Assembly: GCA_004555955.1 (NCBI GenBank)
Contig: SFJG01000003.1
Location: 5,763 to 69,762 of the forward strand
DNA from: Bacteroidales bacterium
GTDB lineage: Bacteria > Bacteroidota > Bacteroidia > Bacteroidales > Muribaculaceae
DNA length: 64,000 nt
Reading direction: 5' to 3'
A model generated the notes under the pieces. It saw only the letters and a list, made by a program, of their open reading frames with translations, was not told the origin of the DNA and did not search any database. Positions 1 through 8,452 of this stretch are shown here, in pieces. The position numbers were made by a program, and so were the translations under genes. Every line of letters starts with the position of its first letter. Within the stretch, counting starts at the first letter, position 1.

Positions 1-1
1 A

Positions 2-475
2 CCTCTACCACCGAATGCGGCTTTCTGCTGCGAATGCGGCGCAAAAGTAGCCGACACACCCGCCGACCGCGAATGTCAAACACCTCCGACGCCGCAAACA
101 CCGCCAACGCCAAATGCCGCTTCAGCCAGCCAACCCGAACTCGAGCTTTTCCACAAAAACGGCTCTATCTGGAACGCTAACAGCAAATTAGGTCGCATGG
201 GCGCGAATTTCGGAACAATCATAATCACGAATCGCCGCCTGTTGCTGTTCAAAGTCAGCGAAGGCCGACAAATCTTAGCAGGTGGCTTTAGTGCATTTAT
301 GGAAGGTAACGTGCCCGTGTTCGAAGTGGCTCTGCAGGACATCGTCGACGTCGAGACGAAGAAAGTACTCGTCGGTTACAACTATTTCGTCAAATCGGCA
401 AGCGGCGAACGATACGCATTAGCCGCCGACGAGAGTTTCATAAACATTCTCAACCAAGCCCGCGCAAACCTATGA
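2..475 (+). CDS. zinc-ribbon / PH-like domain protein, 5'-truncated
   Basis: The frame is open from the left edge of the window to the stop at 473-475, so the true start lies outside. The visible N-terminal part has a cysteine knuckle (FCCECGAK), as in the small zinc ribbons at the N-terminus of many bacterial membrane or PH-like proteins. A Pro/Thr/Ala-rich linker follows (about residues 20-45). The last 100 residues are beta-rich (GTIIITNRRLLLFKV and IVDVETKKVLVG) and resemble a GRAM/bacterial PH-like domain. An internal ATG at 197 would remove the ribbon and part of the PH fold and is not preferred. Function unknown. The domain call rests on pattern only. Confidence 0.6.
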   Translation, partial: PLPPNAAFCCECGAKVADTPADRECQTPPTPQTPPTPNAASASQPELELFHKNGSIWNANSKLGRMGANFGTIIITNRRLLLFKVSEGRQILAGGFSAFMEGNVPVFEVALQDIVDVETKKVLVGYNYFVKSASGERYALAADESFINILNQARANL

Positions 476-514
476 TTTTTGGCAAAAAATTTTTAAAAAA
501 ATAGCATAAAAATT

Positions 515-549
515 TTTGATTTTTTTGATAATTATTTAAATTACCTTTG
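515..549 (+). promoter_or_regulatory. Bacteroidota-type promoter for the DUF6562 gene
   Basis: A -7 box TACCTTTG lies at 542-549 and a TTTG at 515-518. The gap of 23 bases is slightly long for this promoter class. The 476-625 stretch is otherwise very AT-rich and gene-free. The leader to the ATG at 626 is about 75 bases. Confidence 0.6.
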
Positions 550-625
550 TGGTAGCCGAACGAAAAATACGCGAAGCTTACAAACCCAAAAGAAATTAAT
601 TAATTGATTTTTAAATATTTAGACT

Positions 626-2308
626 ATGAACAAAAAGTTAATTTACTGCCTATGTGCATCGGCAATGCTCTTCACAGCTTGCTCCGACGAAGCAGTCAAT
701 GCTCCGGTAGAAGGCGAAAGCCTCGTAACAATCACCACACAGCTCCCCGCTGACCTCGGCACTCGTACTTTCGGCGACGGAACGACAGCTACAAACCTCA
801 CCTATGCTGTTTACGAAGCAGGGCAAACGGATCCGCGTATCATAAGCACCGACGAAGTGACTTTCTCAGGCCTTACCGCTACAGTAAACCTTCGCCTTGC
901 TAACGGCAAGAAGTATGACATCGTGTTCTGGGCTGACGCTCCAGACGCTCCCTACACTTTCGATGCTGATGCTCAAACAGTTAACATCAATTATAATGGT
1001 ATAACTTCCAACCTCGAGAAACTCGACGCATTCTTTGCTAACGAAAAAAATCTCCAAGTCAACGGTACCATTAACAAAACTATCCAACTCAAACGTCCGT
1101 TTGCACAACTCAACATCGGTGCGACCGACTACGTAGCAGCAGAAACAGCCGCTTTCAAAACCGCTTCGTCGGTTGTTAAGGTTAACCACGTTGCTAACGC
1201 CATCAACATCCGCACAGGCGAGGCTACCGGCAACGCAACCATCACTTTCGCCGACGCACCAGTGCCTGCCGACACTGAGACATTCCATGTTACAGGCGTC
1301 GACGCAGACTACCTTGCTATGAACTACCTCCTCGTGAACGATGACAAGCAACTCGTTGACGTTGAGTTCACTGCAAAAAGCACAAAAGGGGAAACAATCA
1401 CTCGCTCGTATGCAAACGTGCCCGTTCAACGCAACTATCGCACCAACATCTACGGTAACATCCTTACCGAAGAGGCTAACTTCAACATCGAAATCGTCGC
1501 CGGCTTCGACGAACCCGCTAACAACGTGCCTGTTTTCGAAACTACAGTTTCAAACCAAGAGCAAATGGAAGATGCACTTGCAACTGATGCTGAAAACATC
1601 ATTATCAACATCGACGGCAGCGCTTCGTTTGACAGAAGTGACTTCTATTCTCAATTAGGTGGCGCTTCTACTAAAACTATCACTATCGACGGCGGCGCAG
1701 CGGGTGCAGAATTGAACATTGTTTCAGGATATCGTAACCACATAGTCACTAAGAACAATGCTACTATCATCCTCAAGAACCTCACTATTTCAAGCAATTA
1801 TATGGTTGGAGGTAGCACATGGGACGACTACGCAATTATCTTCGATTGCCCGACTATTATAGAAAATGTAACTTTCACACGCCAAGTGGCACTTGGAAAA
1901 AATCAAAAACACGAACTTTCCAAGGTGACAATCAACCAAACTGCAGCAACCGGAGATATGTATGCGCTTTGGCTTCAAGCAGGTGTTGACGTAACTCTTA
2001 AAGATTGTGTGATAAACTCTATCAACCCTAATGCAGGAAGTTTGAATCGCGCAATCAAGATTGCCGACGAATACATAGACAACCCGCAACTCACCAAACT
2101 TGCCGTTTCCGGTACTACATTCAAATCGCAAAAGAAAGCAGCGGTATTAGTAACAAGCACAGCCGGTGCAAATATCGTTTGGGGTGAAGGCAACGACATC
2201 TCCGAAGTACAAGCAGACAATGTTAATGCCGTTTGGAACGATGCAGACCGCACCGCCGCTTGGGACCTCGTAACTGTTACAGGTTGCACTAAGATACAAG
2301 AACAATAA
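626..2308 (+). CDS. DUF6562-type surface lipoprotein with beta-helix-like C-terminus
   Basis: A 560-residue lipoprotein. The signal peptide ends in a lipobox (LFTAC, Cys about residue 19). Residues 25-300 match the Bacteroidales DUF6562 pattern: LGTRTFGDGTTATNLTYAVY, then YDIVFWAD, then a FimA/Mfa1-like strand pattern (PFAQLNIG). This places it among the fimbrillin-like outer-membrane lipoproteins. Residues 320-550 alternate short strands and asparagines (ATIILKNLTISSN, VDVTLKDCVINS), suggesting a right-handed beta-helix. Its ligand and role are unknown. It is a single-gene unit with its own promoter and a strong terminator. Family call fairly sure; function not inferred. Confidence 0.8.
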   Translation: MNKKLIYCLCASAMLFTACSDEAVNAPVEGESLVTITTQLPADLGTRTFGDGTTATNLTYAVYEAGQTDPRIISTDEVTFSGLTATVNLRLANGKKYDIVFWADAPDAPYTFDADAQTVNINYNGITSNLEKLDAFFANEKNLQVNGTINKTIQLKRPFAQLNIGATDYVAAETAAFKTASSVVKVNHVANAINIRTGEATGNATITFADAPVPADTETFHVTGVDADYLAMNYLLVNDDKQLVDVEFTAKSTKGETITRSYANVPVQRNYRTNIYGNILTEEANFNIEIVAGFDEPANNVPVFETTVSNQEQMEDALATDAENIIINIDGSASFDRSDFYSQLGGASTKTITIDGGAAGAELNIVSGYRNHIVTKNNATIILKNLTISSNYMVGGSTWDDYAIIFDCPTIIENVTFTRQVALGKNQKHELSKVTINQTAATGDMYALWLQAGVDVTLKDCVINSINPNAGSLNRAIKIADEYIDNPQLTKLAVSGTTFKSQKKAAVLVTSTAGANIVWGEGNDISEVQADNVNAVWNDADRTAAWDLVTVTGCTKIQEQ

Positions 2309-2357
2309 GTAGTTAATGCTTTCAACATAGATTGCAAAACATCAACTAATTGCACAA

Positions 2358-2387
2358 ACAAAGCCGCCCCGCGCGGCTTTGTTTTGT
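2358..2387 (+). terminator. Rho-independent terminator after the DUF6562 gene
   Basis: A perfect 10-bp stem, ACAAAGCCGC (2358-2367) with GCGGCTTTGT (2373-2382), a five-base loop and a T-rich tail. Confidence 0.85.
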
Positions 2388-2394
2388 TTATAAA

Positions 2395-2512
2395 GACTTT
2401 GCAAAACGAAAAACTATCGCCTGGTAGGTCGCAGCAAGCCGCGACCCTACTCTGCGCATTTTCAGCATAATACATCGCAGAAAACACCATTCGGTGCGAC
2501 CGGGCAGGCGTG
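2395..2512 (+). repeat. dispersed intergenic repeat, family A, copy 1
   Basis: This stretch reappears, diverged and in reverse complement, at 7446-7576. Shared blocks include AACGAAAAACTATCGCCTGG, GTAGGTCGCAGCAAGCCGC, CACCATTCGGT and GACCGGGCAGGCGTGT. It contains the imperfect hairpin GTAGGTCGC...GCGACCCTAC (2424-2450). No coding capacity. It lies between convergent genes (DUF6562 lipoprotein and guaA). Confidence 0.75.
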
Positions 2513-2558
2513 TGGATGTAAGGCAGGTTGCTGATTATCTACATAATACGGAGTGGTA

Positions 2559-2586
2559 GTAGGGTCGCACCGAGGTGCGACCCTAC
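2559..2586. repeat. 12-bp-stem palindrome of the family A type
   Basis: GTAGGGTCGCAC (2559-2570), loop CGAG, GTGCGACCCTAC (2575-2586). This is a perfect stem with the same core as the hairpins in both family A copies. It lies about 40 bases downstream of the guaA stop and could stop or protect that transcript, but it has no T tract on either strand. Confidence 0.75.
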
Positions 2587-2624
2587 TCTGCTGATTACCA
2601 ATATATTAACCGCGCGTCTGCGCC

Positions 2625-4148
2625 CTATTCCCACTCGATTGTTGCCGGTGGTTTTGAGGAGATGTCGTAGCAAACGCGGTTGACACCTTTTACCTTATTA
2701 ATAATATCGTTACTTACCTTGGCAAGGAATTCGTAAGGGAGATGCGCCCAATCGGCTGTCATCGCATCGGTACTGGTCACGGCACGCAATGCCACGGCAC
2801 GCTCGTAAGTGCGCTCGTCGCCCATCACACCGACACTCTGCACGGGAAGCAGAACCACGCCGGCTTGCCAAACTTTGTCGTATAAGCCCCAATCGCGAAG
2901 TCCTTGAATAAAGATATCGTCGGCATTTTGGAGTATTTCGACTTTCTCACGAGTAATGTCGCCAAGGATACGCACAGCCAAGCCCGGACCGGGGAAAGGA
3001 TGGCGATTGATGAGGTGTTCGGGCATACCGAGTTCGCGCCCTACCCGACGCACTTCGTCTTTGAAGAGCAATCGCAACGGCTCGCAAAGCTTTAGATTCA
3101 TCTTTTCGGGCAAGCCGCCTACGTTGTGGTGACTCTTGATGACCGTCCCGGTTATAGAAAGCGACTCGATGCAGTCGGGATAGATGGTACCCTGAGCAAG
3201 CCAACGTACGTCGGAAATCTTGTGCGCCTCCTCGTCGAACACGTCGATAAATCCCTTGCCGATGATTTTACGCTTGCGTTCCGGCTCGGTAACGCCCTCC
3301 AATTCGGCGAAGAATTTTGCCGAAGCGTCGACGCCAACGACGTTGAGTCCGAGGCCTTCGTAGTCGCGCATCACGTTTTGGAACTCGTTTTTGCGGAGCA
3401 ACCCATGGTCGACAAAGATGCAAGTCAAGTTGCGCCCGATAGCCTTGTTGAGTAGGACGGCAGCCACCGACGAGTCGACGCCGCCACTCAGTCCGAGCAC
3501 AACCTTATCGTTGCCAAGCGTTGCCTTGAGGTTGGCAACCGTTGTGTCGATAAACGATGCCGTGCTCCAGTCTTGGTGAGCGCCGCAGATGCCAACCACG
3601 AAGTTTTGCAGCAAGCGAGTGCCTTCGACCGTGTGGAACACTTCCGGGTGGAATTGCACGCCCCAGACCTTTTCGTCGGCGATTTGATAGGCAGCGATTG
3701 CAACCTTTTCGGTCGAAGCAATCGTTCGGAAACTGTCGGGGATGGCTGTGATGGTGTCGCCGTGACTCATCCACACCTGGCTGCCCTCCGAAATGCCATG
3801 CAGCAACGGGTTTTGGCTGTCGAATTTCGTCAGATGCGCTCGCCCGTATTCGCGAGTACCGGCAGGCTCCACGCTACCGCCGTTGGCATAGGCGATATAC
3901 TGAGCGCCATAGCAAATACCCAGCAGTGGATAGCGTCCGCGAATGGTCGACAAGTCGATGCGAAACGCCTTTTCGTCGTAGACCGAGAACGGGCTTCCCG
4001 AAAGGATTACGCCGATAACATCGGCATCGTCCAACGGCATTTTGTTGTACGGCAAAATTTCACAATAGACGTTCAGTTCTCTGATGCGACGTGCTATCAG
4101 TTGCGTCGTTTGTGAGCCGAAGTCTAAGATTATAATTTTCTCGTGCAT
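2625..4148 (-). CDS. guaA: GMP synthase (glutamine-hydrolysing)
   Basis: Cytosolic enzyme converting XMP, glutamine and ATP to GMP, the last step of guanine nucleotide synthesis. At 507 residues it has the usual length. The N-terminal class I amidotransferase domain (1-190) shows the nucleophile Cys79 in GICYGAQ and the His167/Glu169 pair in FHPEV. The ATP-pyrophosphatase domain starts with the P-loop SGGVDSS (221-227), and the C-terminal dimerisation domain ends in the family's typical TIEWE. It starts 15 bases after the upstream antiporter stop, so it is the last gene of an mgtC-antiporter-guaA unit. No guanine riboswitch is seen. Confidence 0.98.
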   Translation of the reverse strand: MHEKIIILDFGSQTTQLIARRIRELNVYCEILPYNKMPLDDADVIGVILSGSPFSVYDEKAFRIDLSTIRGRYPLLGICYGAQYIAYANGGSVEPAGTREYGRAHLTKFDSQNPLLHGISEGSQVWMSHGDTITAIPDSFRTIASTEKVAIAAYQIADEKVWGVQFHPEVFHTVEGTRLLQNFVVGICGAHQDWSTASFIDTTVANLKATLGNDKVVLGLSGGVDSSVAAVLLNKAIGRNLTCIFVDHGLLRKNEFQNVMRDYEGLGLNVVGVDASAKFFAELEGVTEPERKRKIIGKGFIDVFDEEAHKISDVRWLAQGTIYPDCIESLSITGTVIKSHHNVGGLPEKMNLKLCEPLRLLFKDEVRRVGRELGMPEHLINRHPFPGPGLAVRILGDITREKVEILQNADDIFIQGLRDWGLYDKVWQAGVVLLPVQSVGVMGDERTYERAVALRAVTSTDAMTADWAHLPYEFLAKVSNDIINKVKGVNRVCYDISSKPPATIEWE

Positions 4149-4163
4149 AATTGATTATATATG

Positions 4164-6512
4164 TTAGACAAGTTGTTTAATTTTTGCTTTATCGCCAACG
4201 AGCCAAAGGTTGTCGCCACAGAGGAGCACGGTGTCGGCTGCGGGAGCGACAAAAGTGCCGTCGCTACGCTCCACCGAAACAATCACTGCGCTATAGTGCT
4301 CGCGGATGTTGGTTTCGCGGATGCGTTTGCCCAGAAGCGGAGAGTCGGCGGGCAGAACGATGCTTGTAAACTCCATTTCAATCTCATCGTCGAACGTTTG
4401 AGGGTTGCTTTCGACGATGGTCAGCAGTTGCTGAATCTGCTCGTCGGTACCGATAACGCCAAGCGTATCGCCCGGAAAGATGCGTGTATCGCCTTTGGGT
4501 ACGGCAATTGTCGACGAGCCGCGCTGAATGCTTGCCACGTTGACGCCGAAGCGACTGCCGAGGTTGGAATCGGCAAGGCGTTGCCCGACGAACGGGCAGC
4601 TGTAGCCGACGTTGACATAGGCAAGGTGCATATCGCTGACGAGGTTATTGTTTTTGCCACTGCGGCGCAGTTCGCGCTCGTTGAGGTTGTTGATAAACTT
4701 CGTTTCGATTCGGCGCAAACGTTTGCGTACCGATTTGGAGAAATAGATGGTTATCAAGATAAAGATTGCCAGCGCGAAAGCCACTGCAATGACGTGCGAA
4801 TACACATCGATGACAAATCCGACAAGGAAACCGAAGGCAATGAGCACGCGTAGCAAACGCATTGCAATGAAGGGCACGTTGGAATGTACGCTGGCTTGCA
4901 ACTTTTCGTGCTCCCAACGCTTTACCGACGGATAGCACAGCGCCAAGAGCGACGGCGCCATCGCAACTATAGTGATTGCCGTTCCGAGCAGATTTGCCCA
5001 AACTTCGCTCATCGCATTTTTCAGCATAGGGAAAAGCAAAGCGTGCGAAAGGTAGAGGATGGCAACCAAGATGACCGAATAAAGCATAATGCGCCACACG
5101 TTACGCACGGCTATACGCTTCCAGAGCGCAGTCAGTTCCGACTCGTTGCGCGTCGACGCTTTGCTATAGCCTTGTAGCAAGGAATTGAGCCGCGGCGGCA
5201 TTTTCCGCTCAACCCATCGGCTGAACGGGTCGGAGAGTTTGATGAAATACGGCGTAAAGAACGTGGTAACGACCGATACGGCTACCACAATCGGATACAA
5301 ATTGGCGTCAATCACGCCGAGCGACATGCCCAACGTGGCTATGATGAACGAAAATTCGCCGATTTGCGTCAACGAGAAACCCGACTCTATGGCAATGCGC
5401 ATGGGCTGCCCGGTGGCAAGCATTCCGATGGTGCCGAACACTATCATTCCCACGATGACAATCAGCGACAGCGTAAGTATAGGCGAAAGATAGTGCGTAA
5501 TGATTTGCGGGTCGACCATCATACCTACCGAGATGAAAAACACGGCTCCAAACAAATCCTTTACGGGCGAGATGACGCGCTCAATGCGCTCGGCATGGCT
5601 TGTCCCGGCAAGTATCGACCCCATAACGAAGGCACCCAACGCCGACGAAAAGCCGAAATAGGTGGAGCATATCACCATCAAGAAGCACAGTCCGACGGAA
5701 AAGACCAAAAGAAGTTCGTCGGTAAGCACCCGACGTTGACGATTGAGGAACGACGGTATGACGTAGACACCTATCAAGAACCACAGAACAAGGAAAAATA
5801 CCAGTTTGGCAATACTGAAAATCAGTTCGTTACCCGACACGGTGTTGTTGATGGCAATCGACGACAGCAACACCATCATAACCACGGCAAACAAGTCTTC
5901 GACAATAAGCACAGCCAGCACCTGAGTGGTAAACCGTCGGTGCATAAGGTTGAGGTCGCTCAGCGCTTTTAGGATTATCGTGGTCGACGACATCGACAAC
6001 ATTCCGCCGAGAAACAGACTGCTGATAAACGAAAAGCCCATCAGTTTTCCGGCAAAAAATCCGGTGGTCATCATTCCGGAAATGATGACGAGCGCCGTTA
6101 TAGCAGCAGAGCCGCCAACGTTGACCAATTTCTTGAAACTGAACTCCAAGCCGAGCGAGAAGAGCAAGAAGATGATGCCCAACTCCGCCCAAAAGTTGAT
6201 ATTAGCCTCGCCGACGACGGTGGGAAAGAATCCGCAATGCGGACTAACCAGAAATCCGGCAACGATGTAGCCGAGCACAACTGGCTGGCGCAGGCGTTTG
6301 AAAATCACGGTTGCTATCGCAGCCACAACGAGAATCAATGCCAAGTCGGATATCAGACTTGTTTCCGACTCTTCGCCTACCCGATGTTGCGTCTCAGGCT
6401 GCTCGGTGACGGTTTGGCGCAATGCGGAAGCGGTCGACACTTCTTCCACGGCGGAAGTTTTCACCATCGAAGTGAAATCCGTCAGGTTGAAGTATTTGTC
6501 GATTCCTATCAT
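4164..6512 (-). CDS. CPA2-family cation:proton antiporter with two TrkA-C domains
   Basis: A 782-residue inner-membrane protein. Residues 60-440 form the Na+/H+ exchanger fold of the monovalent cation:proton antiporter-2 (KefB/YbaL) family (RLRQPVVLGYIVAGF, LLFSLGLEF). About four more membrane segments follow (470-610), then two TrkA-C (RCK_C) domains near 630-700 and 705-780 that probably bind a regulatory ligand. No NAD-binding TrkA-N domain is seen, unlike KefB/C. The likely role is K+ or Na+ efflux coupled to proton entry. Its ATG overlaps the mgtC stop (ATGA), so the two are translationally coupled. The exact ion is inference. Confidence 0.88.
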   Translation of the reverse strand: MIGIDKYFNLTDFTSMVKTSAVEEVSTASALRQTVTEQPETQHRVGEESETSLISDLALILVVAAIATVIFKRLRQPVVLGYIVAGFLVSPHCGFFPTVVGEANINFWAELGIIFLLFSLGLEFSFKKLVNVGGSAAITALVIISGMMTTGFFAGKLMGFSFISSLFLGGMLSMSSTTIILKALSDLNLMHRRFTTQVLAVLIVEDLFAVVMMVLLSSIAINNTVSGNELIFSIAKLVFFLVLWFLIGVYVIPSFLNRQRRVLTDELLLVFSVGLCFLMVICSTYFGFSSALGAFVMGSILAGTSHAERIERVISPVKDLFGAVFFISVGMMVDPQIITHYLSPILTLSLIVIVGMIVFGTIGMLATGQPMRIAIESGFSLTQIGEFSFIIATLGMSLGVIDANLYPIVVAVSVVTTFFTPYFIKLSDPFSRWVERKMPPRLNSLLQGYSKASTRNESELTALWKRIAVRNVWRIMLYSVILVAILYLSHALLFPMLKNAMSEVWANLLGTAITIVAMAPSLLALCYPSVKRWEHEKLQASVHSNVPFIAMRLLRVLIAFGFLVGFVIDVYSHVIAVAFALAIFILITIYFSKSVRKRLRRIETKFINNLNERELRRSGKNNNLVSDMHLAYVNVGYSCPFVGQRLADSNLGSRFGVNVASIQRGSSTIAVPKGDTRIFPGDTLGVIGTDEQIQQLLTIVESNPQTFDDEIEMEFTSIVLPADSPLLGKRIRETNIREHYSAVIVSVERSDGTFVAPAADTVLLCGDNLWLVGDKAKIKQLV

Positions 6513-7249
6513 AAGTTGAAGTCGCTGTCGAACGACACGGTTTTGATGTTATTAAACTTGCGAAGAGCGGCGAACAGCGCTCGCATATCGAGATTCGACT
6601 TGACCAACGTGACCATATTGACGACCGTCGTTTGCCTCTCGAAATCTTGCTTTAGGAACGTATCTACCACCCTGACATTGTGATTATTGAGTTCGTTGGT
6701 AATGTCGGATAGCGAGAAATCGATGCCGCACAATTCGATGCGTAGCGTTTTTGTTTTCCAGCCGATGTTGACGCGTTGCTCATAGTCGCTCACTCCGGTA
6801 AGCACGCCAACCATAAGCAAAGTAGCAACGATACCCACAAGATATAGACCGGCGCCGACAGCCATACCAATCATCGCCATCAGCCAAATTCCGGCAGCCG
6901 TCGTCAGGCCCTTAATGGTACCCTTCATGCGAATGATAGCCCCCGCACCGAGGAAACCGATACCGGTAATAACCTGAGCGGCAATGCGCCCCGGGTCACC
7001 GTTTTTCAAGCCGATATATACTTGGGGAATGTAGATGCTCAGCAACATTGCCAACGCTGCGCCTGCCGAGATTAGAGCAAAAGTACCCACTCCGGCAATC
7101 TGGCCGCGGCTCTTACGCTCGTAGCCGACAATACAGCCAAGAGCCACGCTCAACAAGAGTCGTGCACTTGCGCTCAACAGATTAACCTCCGTTGCACAGC
7201 ACGCCTTGACAGCAGAACCCACTATGTCGGTAATAGTTGCCAATTCCAT
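6509..7249 (-). CDS. MgtC/SapB family membrane protein
   Basis: Inner-membrane protein of the MgtC/SapB family. It shows four to five hydrophobic segments in residues 20-150, with the family signatures GYERKSRGQIAGVGTFALIS and GIGFLGAGAIIR, and a C-terminal ACT-like soluble domain (about 165-246). MgtC proteins affect growth in low Mg2+ and modulate F-type ATPase in some pathogens; many family members have no known role. I chose the ATG at 7249 (246 residues). An upstream extension to 7354 would translate repeat DNA and run through a consensus promoter. The chosen ATG lies only four bases after the -7 box, implying a nearly leaderless mRNA. It overlaps the antiporter gene by four bases. Confidence 0.88.
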   Translation of the reverse strand: MELATITDIVGSAVKACCATEVNLLSASARLLLSVALGCIVGYERKSRGQIAGVGTFALISAGAALAMLLSIYIPQVYIGLKNGDPGRIAAQVITGIGFLGAGAIIRMKGTIKGLTTAAGIWLMAMIGMAVGAGLYLVGIVATLLMVGVLTGVSDYEQRVNIGWKTKTLRIELCGIDFSLSDITNELNNHNVRVVDTFLKQDFERQTTVVNMVTLVKSNLDMRALFAALRKFNNIKTVSFDSDFNL

Positions 7250-7253
7250 ATTG

Positions 7254-7284
7254 CAAAGATAGTGCAAGGTGAGCGAAAAACAAA
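7254..7284 (-). promoter_or_regulatory. consensus promoter of mgtC operon carried by a repeat
   Basis: Reading the minus strand: TTTG (7284-7281), exactly 19 bases, TATCTTTG (7261-7254), then CAAT and the mgtC ATG. The same arrangement ends the inverted repeat copy at 8251-8416. Confidence 0.75.
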
Positions 7285-7401
7285 GCGAAAACGGAGTTTT
7301 CAGATTTGTTTTTCCGAACCGCAGCCTATCTTGCGCGTAGCGAAAGTAGTGCAAGGTGAGCGAAAAACGGATAAAACCGCCATCGGCGGTGGTTGTTAGA
7401 G
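7254..7401 (-). repeat. promoter-bearing dispersed repeat, family B, copy 1
   Basis: The reverse complement of this stretch aligns with 8251-8416. Order of blocks: CTCTAAC, a hairpin CCGCC...GGCGG followed by TTTTATCCG, TTTTTCGCTCACCTTGCAC, a variable block with GGCTGCGG and CGGAAAAACAA, then CGTTTTCGCTTTG with a second CGCTCACCTTGCAC, and finally TATCTTTG. The CGCTC(A/G)CCTTGCAC unit is therefore present twice in each copy. Confidence 0.8.
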
Positions 7402-7445
7402 TGGATGAGTGTGATTGGGGATGAGTAACTCGACGACGTCAAACA

Positions 7446-7576
7446 CGCCTGCCCGGTCGCACCGAGGCGCGACCCTACGACCGAATGGTGTCTTCTGTGG
7501 TGTATTATGCGTATATGTAGGGTTGCGGCTTGCTGCGACCTACCAGGCGATAGTTTTTCGTTCTGCAAAGTCTCCG
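7446..7576 (-). repeat. dispersed intergenic repeat, family A, copy 2
   Basis: Reverse-complement relative of 2395-2512. It contains two hairpin cores: GGTCGCACC...GGCGCGACC (7455-7478) and GTAGGGTTGCGGC...GCTGCGACCTAC (7517-7543). This copy keeps a GTAGGGTCGCG arm that copy 1 has lost. Confidence 0.75.
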
Positions 7577-7588
7577 ACTTAGCACGGA

Positions 7589-7671
7589 CAATGAGCAAAA
7601 TCTATGCAATTTAGCTCATTGTTTTTTTATTTTCAGACTGTCCCCACCTAGCCGCGAGCGGCAAGGTGGGG
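7589..7671 (+). other. two hairpins in gene-free DNA, the first terminator-like
   Basis: Hairpin one: CAATGAGC (7589-7596) with GCTCATTG (7614-7621), followed by a run of T, reads as a plus-strand terminator although no plus-strand gene precedes it. Hairpin two: CCCCACCT (7642-7649) with AGGTGGGG (7664-7671), with an inner GCCGC/GCGGC pairing, so it is very stable. The 7250-7810 gap otherwise holds only repeats and the HU terminator. Confidence 0.55.
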
Positions 7672-7737
7672 ATATAACGATAAAATTCAGAAAAACAAAT
7701 CCTTATTAAAAAATTAGTTAAAAGTCGGATCGTACAA

Positions 7738-7785
7738 ACTCATAAAAAACAACAAAAGAGAAACCAATGAGGCTTCTCTTTTGTT
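7738..7785 (-). terminator. terminator of the HU gene
   Basis: AACAAAAGAGAA (7751-7762) pairs with TTCTCTTTTGTT (7774-7785). On the minus strand it is followed by a T-rich stretch. It lies 25 bases after the HU stop. Confidence 0.85.
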
Positions 7786-7810
7786 ACGAGTTGGTTGATT
7801 CGTGCTTAAA

Positions 7811-8083
7811 TTATTTAACTTTAGCAGCGAGTTCTGCACCGGCTTTAAACTTAACAACTTTCTTAGCCGGAATAACGATTTTTTCTTTAGTTGCAGGATT
7901 GATACCTGTTCTTGCGCCCTTTTCAACTACAGCGAATGTACCGAAACCAATAAGAGCAACTTTGTCATTGTTAGCCACGGCATCGGAGATTGCTGCAAGA
8001 GTTGCGTCCAACGCTGCTTTTGCGTCAGCTTTTGTAAGGTTTGCCTTTTCGGCAATAGCATTGATTAATTCTGCTTTATTCAT
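7811..8083 (-). CDS. HU-family DNA-binding protein
   Basis: A 90-residue histone-like protein of normal HU length. It starts MNKAELINAIAEKANLTK, has the IGFGTF dimer-core turn near residue 45 and the DNA-binding arm motif GRNPAT in the form GINPATKEKI near 60-70, and ends in the usual Lys/Ala-rich helix. HU bends and compacts DNA in the nucleoid. It is a single gene with its own consensus promoter and strong terminator. The arm reads GINPAT rather than GRNPxT, the only slight oddity. Confidence 0.97.
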   Translation of the reverse strand: MNKAELINAIAEKANLTKADAKAALDATLAAISDAVANNDKVALIGFGTFAVVEKGARTGINPATKEKIVIPAKKVVKFKAGAELAAKVK

Positions 8084-8115
8084 AATAAAAAATGTTTAGG
8101 TTTTGTTTTTCTCGA

Positions 8116-8146
8116 CAAATGTAAGTTTTTCTAAACAAACAACAAA
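8116..8146 (-). promoter_or_regulatory. consensus promoter of the HU gene
   Basis: Minus strand: TTTG (8146-8143), 19 bases, TACATTTG (8123-8116), 32 bases before the HU ATG. Confidence 0.8.
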
Positions 8147-8250
8147 ATATATTCAAGAAAAAATTAAAAAATAAATAAAAATATAACGAAAAATACGGCT
8201 TCGCCGCGGTTATTGGTATTGGTTATTGGTTAAAGTATCTAACCCAGAAC

Positions 8251-8416
8251 CTCTAACCTCTAACCACCGCCACGGCGGTTTTACCCGTTTTCGCTTTGTT
8301 TTTCGCTCGCCTTGCACGATTTTCGCTTCGCGCAAAGTAGGCTGCGGCTCGGAAAAACAATTCTGAAAACTTCGTTTTCGCTTTGTTTTTCGCTCGCCTT
8401 GCACTACTTTTGTCAA
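8251..8416 (+). repeat. promoter-bearing dispersed repeat, family B, copy 2
   Basis: Forward copy of the element found inverted at 7254-7401. It starts with two CTCTAACC units, then hairpin CCGCC AC GGCGG with TTTTACCCG, then TTTGTTTTTCGCTCGCCTTGCAC twice (near 8300 and 8382), with GGCTGCGGCTCGGAAAAACAA between. It ends in the promoter at 8382-8412. The AT-rich 8084-8250 stretch before it holds only the HU promoter. Confidence 0.8.
8382..8412 (+). promoter_or_regulatory. consensus promoter of the TPR gene at the end of repeat B2
   Basis: TTTG (8382-8385), exactly 19 bases, TACTTTTG (8405-8412), 40 bases before the ATG at 8453. Confidence 0.8.
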
Positions 8417-8452
8417 ATAATAAATAAGGAATACAATAAGAAATAGAATAAT

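Noticed and set aside
866..1429. 187-codon open frame on the minus strand
   Set aside because: Antisense to the DUF6562 lipoprotein gene, which has a promoter, lipobox and terminator; composition is a shadow of that gene.
4149..4163. Guanine riboswitch before guaA
   Set aside because: Only 15 bases lie between the antiporter stop and the guaA ATG; there is no room for an aptamer.
5364..5972. 202-codon plus-strand frame
   Set aside because: Antisense to the antiporter gene, rich in His/Arg/Gln with no domain or signal.
7326..7598. 90-codon minus-strand frame
   Set aside because: Consists entirely of repeat families A and B; no conserved protein pattern.
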